Assembly: GCA_002371695.1 (NCBI GenBank)
Contig: DFGG01000144.1
Location: 17,739-29,836, forward strand
Source: a bacterium UBA3756
GTDB lineage: Bacteria; Bacteroidota; Bacteroidia; Bacteroidales; Bacteroidaceae
Direction: 5' to 3'
DNA: 12,098 bases
The notes under the pieces were generated by a model. It was not told the origin of the DNA. It made no database searches and worked only from the letters and a program-made list of their open reading frames with translations. Within the stretch, counting starts at the first letter, position 1. Each line of letters begins with the position of its first letter. Shown piece after piece: positions 8,426 to 12,098 of this stretch. The translations under genes were made by a program, and so were the position numbers.

Positions 8426-8450
8426 GATTGTCGGGATTCTTTTGTTTTTT
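8407..8450 (+). terminator. Intrinsic terminator inside the greA leader
   Basis: AAGGATTCCGACA (8407-8419) pairs with TGTCGGGATTCTT (8429-8441) as a 13-bp stem with two G-U pairs and a 9-nt loop, followed by a T-rich run through 8450. It could end readthrough from the PAP2 gene and would also stop transcripts begun at the greA promoter. Confidence 0.75.
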
Positions 8451-8500
8451 GTCTGTCAAGGCAATTTGTGAATAGTAAATAATTAAAAAAATACATCATT

Positions 8501-8968
8501 ATGGCATACATGTCACAAGAAGGCTACGATAATCTGATAGCCGAACTGAAGCGTTTAGAGAGCATTGAGCGCCCGAAAGCCTCAGCAGCCATTGCAGAGG
8601 CCCGCGAAAAGGGCGACCTGAGTGAGAACAGCGAATACGATGCCGCCAAGGAAGCACAAGCCCACTTGGAGGACAAGATCAATCGTCTGAAAATGACCAT
8701 CTCTGAGGCCAAGATTGTGGATACCAGTCGTCTGAGCACCGATGCCGTTCAGATACTGTCGAAAGTGGAGATGACCAACCTGACCAACAAGGCCAAGATG
8801 ACCTACACCATCGTCAGCGAGAGCGAGGCCAACCTGCGTGAAGGCAAGATATCCATCAAGACCCCCATCGCACAGGGTCTGCTCAACCATAAGGTTGGCG
8901 ACGAGGTGGAAGTGAAGATTCCCCGTGGCACCATCAAGCTGCGCATCGACAAAATAACCGTCGGCTAA
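8501..8968 (+). CDS. greA: Transcription elongation factor GreA
   Basis: GreA enters the RNA polymerase secondary channel and stimulates cleavage of RNA in backtracked complexes. The 155-residue product has the usual length: an N-terminal coiled coil (about 1-75) whose tip motif EKGDLSENSEY includes the acidic residues D39 and E42, then the C-terminal FKBP-like domain (about 80-155) with the typical GDEVEVKIPRGTIKLRI. The ATG at 8501 is preceded by an A-rich stretch rather than a Shine-Dalgarno. Expression is likely controlled by the terminator in its leader. The HIT gene follows after 37 bases and is probably cotranscribed. Confidence 0.97.
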   Translation: MAYMSQEGYDNLIAELKRLESIERPKASAAIAEAREKGDLSENSEYDAAKEAQAHLEDKINRLKMTISEAKIVDTSRLSTDAVQILSKVEMTNLTNKAKMTYTIVSESEANLREGKISIKTPIAQGLLNHKVGDEVEVKIPRGTIKLRIDKITVG

Positions 8969-8998
8969 CGGTTATTGATGATTGTTTAACGGTTATTG
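8953..8998 (+). repeat. Repeat cluster at the greA-HIT junction: one inverted and one direct repeat sharing an arm
   Basis: AATAACCG (8953-8960) can pair with CGGTTATT at 8969-8976, around the greA stop codon, or with the second CGGTTATT at 8990-8997. The two right-hand copies are part of a 12-bp direct repeat TAACGGTTATTG at 8966-8977 and 8987-8998. No U-run follows, so this is not a standard terminator. It may be a processing or mRNA-stability element between the two genes. Confidence 0.5.
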
Positions 8999-9005
8999 TA
9001 TTATT

Positions 9006-9398
9006 ATGGATATATTCAGTAAGATTGCTGCTGGTGAGATTCCCAGCTACAAATGCGCCGAGAACGAAGAATTCTACGCATTCCTCGACATCAATCCGCT
9101 GGTGAAGGGTCACACCCTCGTGATTCCGCGCCGCGAAGTAGACTACATCTTTGATATGGACGACGACGAGATTGCCCGCTATCAGGTGTTTGCCAAGCGT
9201 GTGGCCCTGGCTGTCGGCAAGGCTTTCCCATGTAAGAAGGTAGCCCAGGTGGTGCTCGGGCTCGAAGTGCCCCACGCTCATATCCACCTGATTCCGATGC
9301 AGTCGGAACAGGATGCAGACTTCCGTCGCGAGAAACTGAAGCTCACAGAGGAAGAATTCAAGGAGATTGCTGCAAAGATTCGTGAAGAGTTTGTCTGA
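9006..9398 (+). CDS. HIT-family (histidine triad) nucleotide hydrolase
   Basis: Small cytosolic protein of 130 residues; family members hydrolyse or transfer nucleoside monophosphates from phosphoramidate, adenylate or dinucleotide substrates. The N-terminal half has IFSKIAAGEIPSYK and FLDINPLVKGHTLVIPRR, and the histidine triad HAHIHLIP lies in EVPHAHIHLIP near the end. ATG at 9006 is preferred over an in-frame TTG at 8982 because homologues usually begin MxxIFxKIxxGEIP. It is probably cotranscribed with greA. Its last codons form one arm of a 15-bp palindrome shared with manC, and its TGA abuts the manC stop with no gap. Physiological substrate unknown. Confidence 0.93.
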   Translation: MDIFSKIAAGEIPSYKCAENEEFYAFLDINPLVKGHTLVIPRREVDYIFDMDDDEIARYQVFAKRVALAVGKAFPCKKVAQVVLGLEVPHAHIHLIPMQSEQDADFRREKLKLTEEEFKEIAAKIREEFV

Positions 9399-9415
9399 TT
9401 AGACAAACTCTTCAC
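9382..9415. terminator. Bidirectional hairpin formed by the overlapping ends of the HIT gene and manC
   Basis: GTGAAGAGTTTGTCT (9382-9396) and AGACAAACTCTTCAC (9401-9415) form a perfect 15-bp inverted repeat around the 4-base loop GATT. Both stop codons lie at the loop (TGA 9396-9398 plus; TAA on minus at 9399-9401). There is no U-run on either side, so efficient intrinsic termination is not certain, but the position between convergent genes suits a shared terminator or 3'-end stability hairpin. Confidence 0.65.
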
Positions 9416-10493
9416 CATATTTCATCCGTACTTCACTGACGTACTTACGCACCATCGACGAGGAGTCGCCCTTCTTGCAGATGAACAACACATTGTCTTT
9501 CTCTGCCACAATATAGCCGTCAAGTCCGTTGAACACGCCAAGTCGTCCCTTGGGTAACTTGATGACATTGTTGTGACAATCCTCCATCATAACCTCAGAG
9601 TCGATTACCACGTTGTCGTCCTCCACCTTGCTCATCGATTCGTATATGGCGTGCCATGTGCCAAGATCAGCCCATCCGAAGTCACACTTCATCACGTAGA
9701 CATGTTTGCCTTGCTCCAGGACAGCATAGTCGAGCGACAGGTTCGGGTAGCGGGGATAGTTCTCACTCACGAATTTCATCTCCTCCTCATAGCTGTAATT
9801 GATCCGTTTGTACCGCAGACTCCTAAGCACGTCGGGGAATATATACTCAAACGACTTGAGCAGATACTGCACATTGGAGAGGAAGATGCCCGTATTCCAG
9901 TAGAACTCGCCACTCTCCATAAACATCTTGGCAAACCCACGGTCAGGCTTCTCCGTGAACGACTTGACGGCATATACATCGGGCTTGCAGCTTTGTTCAC
10001 CTATCTGTATATAGCCGTAGCCAGGCTCTGGCCTGGAAGGTCTGACTCCCATCACCACCAACACATCGTTTTCCGTCACATAGCTGATGCCTATCTCCAC
10101 ACTTCGTGCAAACTCAGACTCATTGAGTACCATCTGGTCTGAGGGCATGACGATGACGTTGGCCTCCGGACACCGCTTCTGGATACGCATTGCAGCCCAA
10201 GCCACGCTTGGAGCTGTATTACGGTGAATAGGCTCCACCATGATGTTGCGCTCTGGCACTTCTGGCAGCTGCTCGCGAGCCATTGCAAGATATTCCCGGC
10301 AGGTACAGACGTAGATGTTTTCTCTGGGCAGCAACTTCACCATCCTGTCGAAGGTAGCCTGAAGCTGAGTACGTCCTGTACCAAAGAAGTCGATAAACTG
10401 CTTAGGATACAAATCACGACTACAGGGCCACAGCCTACGGCCACGACCTCCTGCAAGGATAATGCAGTAATTTTTGCTATCGGTCTTTTCCAT
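9399..10493 (-). CDS. manC: Mannose-1-phosphate guanylyltransferase (GDP-mannose pyrophosphorylase), short monofunctional form
   Basis: Makes GDP-mannose from mannose 1-phosphate and GTP in the cytosol, the precursor for mannose, fucose and related sugars in glycans and surface polysaccharides. Of 364 residues, the nucleotidyltransferase signature LAGGRGRRLWPCSR with PKQF covers 13-33. PSDQ (117-120) provides the metal-binding aspartate, followed by PGYGYI (157-162), FTEKP (179-183), WNTGIF (199-204) and GWADLGTW (273-280). It lacks the C-terminal phosphomannose isomerase domain of longer bifunctional ManC/AlgA enzymes. ATG at 10493 is chosen because the signature begins at residue 13. It converges on the HIT gene and diverges from the tRNA-Leu gene, so it is probably a single-gene transcript. 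Confidence 0.95.
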   Translation of the reverse strand: MEKTDSKNYCIILAGGRGRRLWPCSRDLYPKQFIDFFGTGRTQLQATFDRMVKLLPRENIYVCTCREYLAMAREQLPEVPERNIMVEPIHRNTAPSVAWAAMRIQKRCPEANVIVMPSDQMVLNESEFARSVEIGISYVTENDVLVVMGVRPSRPEPGYGYIQIGEQSCKPDVYAVKSFTEKPDRGFAKMFMESGEFYWNTGIFLSNVQYLLKSFEYIFPDVLRSLRYKRINYSYEEEMKFVSENYPRYPNLSLDYAVLEQGKHVYVMKCDFGWADLGTWHAIYESMSKVEDDNVVIDSEVMMEDCHNNVIKLPKGRLGVFNGLDGYIVAEKDNVLFICKKGDSSSMVRKYVSEVRMKYGEEFV

Positions 10494-10524
10494 GCATAAT
10501 ATTTATAGTTTCATTTTCTGTGGG

Positions 10525-10556
10525 CGAAGATACGCAAAATAAACGATATAAGCAAG
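10525..10556 (-). promoter_or_regulatory. Candidate manC promoter
   Basis: On minus, TATCTTCG (10525-10532) is a one-base variant of TAnnTTTG, and TTG at 10553-10555 lies 20 bases upstream of it. This leaves a leader of about 25 nt before the manC ATG. Confidence 0.45.
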
Positions 10557-10582
10557 CTTTTTTAATTTTTTTATCAGAAAAC

Positions 10583-10613
10583 TTTGCCATTTCAGAATTT
10601 TATAGTATCTTTG
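10583..10613 (+). promoter_or_regulatory. Promoter of tRNA-Leu
   Basis: TTTG at 10583-10586 (-33) and a perfect TATCTTTG at 10606-10613 (-7) are 19 bases apart, the best promoter in the window. The predicted start is near 10620, 30 nt before the mature tRNA. Confidence 0.75.
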
Positions 10614-10650
10614 CACCCGCTTTGATAAAACCAGTACAGCGCAATGGCAT

Positions 10651-10732
10651 GCCCAGATGGCGGAATCGGTAGACGCGCTGGTCTCAAACACCAGTGGGGC
10701 AACCCGTGCCGGTTCGACCCCGGCTCTGGGTA
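10651..10732 (+). tRNA. tRNA-Leu, anticodon CAA
   Basis: Folds as a type II tRNA with a long variable arm. The acceptor GCCCAGA pairs with TCTGGGT (first pair G-U), the D stem is GCG/CGC, and the anticodon stem CTGGT/ACCAG has loop CTCAAAC, giving CAA (reads UUG). The variable arm has GGG-GCAA-CCC, and the T stem GCCGG/CCGGC has loop TTCGACC. The discriminator base is A at 10732, as expected for leucine; CCA is not encoded. Confidence 0.95.
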
Positions 10733-10770
10733 CTCTTTGAGTACGAAACTGACGGTCTCAAAACAAAGCG

Positions 10771-10811
10771 AAGTGCTGCAAGTCAATGACTTGCAGCACT
10801 TTTCCTTTTTT
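10771..10811 (+). terminator. Intrinsic terminator of tRNA-Leu
   Basis: AAGTGCTGCAAGT (10771-10783) and ACTTGCAGCACTT (10789-10801) form a perfect 13-bp stem with loop CAATG, followed by a T-rich run. The remaining bases to 10928 hold no gene that I can see. There is only a 7-bp inverted repeat, TCTGCTA at 10897-10903 and TAGCAGA at 10921-10927, just after the recombinase stop. Confidence 0.9.
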
Positions 10812-10928
10812 CCACACACCCCAAATTTTCCCACATTTTTATTTGATTTATGGCTACGTCAACCCTCCTCATGTCAAAGATCTGGGGAAACGTTTTTCTG
10901 CTACTTCCCATTATTTGAACTAGCAGAT

Positions 10929-11852
10929 TCATTTCAACGATTTGAACATTTTGTTGATGCATTTTTTCTTTTGTTCCATATTCGGATGCACATAGAGGTT
11001 GAGGGTCGTGCTGATATTCGCATGACCAAGAATGACGCTAACGGTCTTGTAGTCACACTGGCTTTCAATGCATCTTGTGGCAAATGAGTGGCGGAGACCG
11101 TGAAACTTCAAAGAGGGGATACCGAGTTGTTTCAGTAGTTGCTTGTAATAGTTGCGGTAGGTACGCGGCTCTGTTGGCTTCGCCTCATTGGTTATTACAA
11201 AATACTCATCATTCACCAGTTTCTTCAATGGACGGATCAATTTCATCAATTCCTTACTGATGGGGATTTCTCGGATGGAATTCTTTGTCTTAGGTGTACC
11301 GATGACAAGTTCCGTTCGTCTTTCGCCGCCCTCAATAATGTAGATACGCTCTATGGTTCTGTTCACATGGATAGTCTCTGTACTCAGGTCAATATCGCTC
11401 CATTTCAATGCACATACTTCCCCAATGCGCATTCCTGTACTCAGGCAGATGTAAATGCCGAGGTTACGGAAGGTGAAATTGTCGGTAACATACTGCATCA
11501 ATTTTTTTTGGTGGCTGATGCTCAACACCTCCAACTCTTTACTCTTCTGCTCTGTGGGGTACTTGATGTTCCAGTCGGAGAATTCAAGCAGTTCTGCTTT
11601 CACGCCAAACTTCTGAATCATCTTCAAGACAATCAAGATGTCCTTCACTGTCTTCTGACTCAGTCCGTCGTTCAATTTCTGCAGTGCAAAGGCTTGAACT
11701 TCGTCCTCTGCTAAATGAGACTTGTCACCAAACGCCGGGAGAATGTGGTTCTCCAAGATGAGGGCATAAGCAGACATTGTTGACTGCTTTACATACTGCT
11801 GCTTATCACTCTTCCAAAGGGCAGCAACTTCTCTAATCGTTTTCTTATTCAT
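10929..11852 (-). CDS. Tyrosine recombinase/integrase, probable hsdS-locus DNA invertase
   Basis: Site-specific recombinase of 307 residues. The N-terminal part (about 1-100) is a SAM-like core-binding domain with STMSAYALILENHILPAFG. The catalytic domain shows R142 in STGMRIGEVCALKW, a candidate lysine near K188/K190 in TPKTKNSIREIP, H251 and R254 in KFHGLRHSFATR, H277 in LGHANISTT, and the nucleophile Y287 in LNLYVHP, so it looks intact. ATG at 11852 is preferred over a longer in-frame extension to 12056, because that extension has no integrase similarity and would overlap the hsdS segment on the other strand. Small single-domain-set recombinases like this commonly sit beside type I restriction hsdS genes in Bacteroidota and invert specificity segments. 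The neighbouring divergent hsdS-like frame supports that role. The alternative is an integrase of an element at the nearby tRNA. Confidence 0.92.
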   Translation of the reverse strand: MNKKTIREVAALWKSDKQQYVKQSTMSAYALILENHILPAFGDKSHLAEDEVQAFALQKLNDGLSQKTVKDILIVLKMIQKFGVKAELLEFSDWNIKYPTEQKSKELEVLSISHQKKLMQYVTDNFTFRNLGIYICLSTGMRIGEVCALKWSDIDLSTETIHVNRTIERIYIIEGGERRTELVIGTPKTKNSIREIPISKELMKLIRPLKKLVNDEYFVITNEAKPTEPRTYRNYYKQLLKQLGIPSLKFHGLRHSFATRCIESQCDYKTVSVILGHANISTTLNLYVHPNMEQKKKCINKMFKSLK

Positions 11853-11866
11853 ATTTTTCTCTTTTA

Positions 11867-11899
11867 GGGTTATACCTATTATATAATAAGGTACAGCCC
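11867..11899. repeat. 11-11-11 imperfect inverted repeat, candidate recombination site or recombinase operator
   Basis: GGGTTATACCT (11867-11877) and AGGTACAGCCC (11889-11899) are inverted with 9 of 11 matches, around an AT-only 11-base centre (11878-11888) that is itself nearly palindromic. It lies 15 bases upstream of the recombinase ATG and 10 bases before the hsdS-like frame opens. Two 11-bp arms around a short centre is a usual shape for tyrosine recombinase core sites. Equally, it could be an operator or part of the recombinase promoter. Confidence 0.45.
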
Positions 11900-11909
11900 A
11901 TAAGATTAG

Positions 11910-12098
11910 AGAAACAAAAACATCAAAGTCCCAATTTTGAGATTCCCAGAGTTTACGGATGAATGGAAAATTTGCAAAGTTGGTGATTATGGTAAAATCA
12001 TAACGGGAAGTACTCCACCTACAAGTGATAATACAAACTATGCAGGTGGAACACAACTTTGGGCATCGCCTGTAGATTTAGGGCAAACAAAGTTCGTT
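11910..12098 (+). pseudogene. hsdS: Type I restriction-modification specificity subunit (HsdS) N-terminal segment without start codon; silent cassette candidate, cut by window edge
   Basis: HsdS directs the type I methyltransferase and restriction complex to its DNA target through two target-recognition domains. This frame is open for 63 codons to the window end and reads like the N-terminal edge of the first recognition domain: VPILRFPEFTDEW, then KVGDYGKIITGSTPPT and GGTQLWASPVDL. Similarity starts within the first few codons, but TAG at 11907-11909 lies immediately upstream in frame and no ATG occurs in the frame in the window. TTG at 11937 is the only standard alternative start and would begin at the conserved RFPEF, so it is unlikely. 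This fits a promoterless storage cassette that gains a start codon by inversion. The rest of the gene is not visible, so a true pseudogene cannot be excluded. Confidence 0.8.

Larger units (their letters stand above)
8376..8450 (+). ncRNA. Candidate short leader transcript of greA (promoter-proximal terminated RNA)
   Basis: A transcript begun at the promoter just upstream would meet an intrinsic terminator after about 65-75 nt, well before greA. It would thus be released as a small RNA unless polymerase reads through. Besides the terminator hairpin, ACAGACA at 8390-8396 can pair with TGTCTGT at 8450-8456 to close an outer stem. Both RNA ends are predicted, not measured. It may instead act only as an attenuator. 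Confidence 0.5.

Noticed and set aside
8982..9005. TTG at 8982 as start of the HIT gene
   Set aside because: It would add eight residues (MFNGYCII) lying over the repeat cluster; the family normally begins at the MDIFSKI position, which has an ATG.
10897..10927. 7-bp inverted repeat TCTGCTA/TAGCAGA after the recombinase gene as its terminator
   Set aside because: On the minus strand the hairpin would have a 17-nt loop, a weak 7-bp stem and an A-run, not a U-run, after it; it does not resemble the 11867-11899 arms either.
10651..11852. tRNA-Leu 3' end as the attachment site of an integrated element with this recombinase
   Set aside because: The arrangement (tRNA 3' end facing an integrase) is suggestive, but no repeat of the tRNA 3' end is visible in the window, a full terminator and about 120 bases lie between, and the hsdS neighbour explains the recombinase better. 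Finding a second copy of the tRNA 3' end farther right would revive it.
11853..12056. A 68-codon N-terminal extension of the recombinase
   Set aside because: The frame is open but the added residues show no recombinase similarity and overlap the HsdS-coding segment on the other strand; ATG 11852 gives a normal N-terminus.

Overview
The window looks like chromosomal DNA from a Bacteroidota, most likely a Prevotella or Segatella relative. The evidence is the repeated use of Bacteroidota-type promoters (-7 box TAnnTTTG, sometimes with a TTTG -33 box), the near absence of Shine-Dalgarno sequences, an interpain/streptopain-like C10 protease with a Por-type C-terminal tail, and the gene families present. 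This was read by eye from sequence; no database search was run.

Layout from left to right. Bases 1-2084 (minus) hold most of rnr (RNase R), cut by the window edge inside its C-terminal S1 domain. Seven bases upstream of it, also minus, lies a 1374-residue secreted C10 cysteine protease (2092-6216) with two degenerate thioredoxin/Omp28-like modules. A 103-base divergent region (6217-6319) carries two facing promoters and a heptamer repeat array. Then on plus come an extended SDR/NAD-dependent epimerase (6320-7315), a second heptamer array, and an Aur1-like PAP2 membrane enzyme (7348-8316). The last two look like a pair acting on membrane lipids. A 184-base gap contains a strong promoter, a possible 9-codon leader peptide and an intrinsic terminator in the greA leader, followed by greA (8501-8968) and a HIT-family hydrolase (9006-9398). 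The HIT gene converges with zero spacing on manC (9399-10493, minus), the GDP-mannose-forming enzyme. A perfect 15-bp inverted repeat holds both stop codons and encodes the same C-terminal EEFV in both proteins. Next come divergent promoters, tRNA-Leu(CAA) at 10651-10732 and its strong terminator.

The right end (10929-12098) is a different kind of DNA, AT-richer by eye. It holds a minus-strand tyrosine recombinase of the kind found in Bacteroidota DNA-inversion loci and, diverging from it, the start of a type I restriction-modification specificity (hsdS) coding segment. That segment has homology from its first residues, has an in-frame TAG just upstream, and has no ATG. Between them sits an 11-11-11 imperfect inverted repeat. 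The simplest reading is the edge of a phase-variable hsdS shufflon: a recombinase, a candidate site and a silent specificity cassette. This is the most interesting system in the window, but most of it (hsdM, hsdR and the expressed hsdS) must lie outside.

The second most interesting signal is the greA leader, where promoter, short ORF, terminator and then greA resemble in layout the terminator-containing greA leader (GraL) of Escherichia coli.
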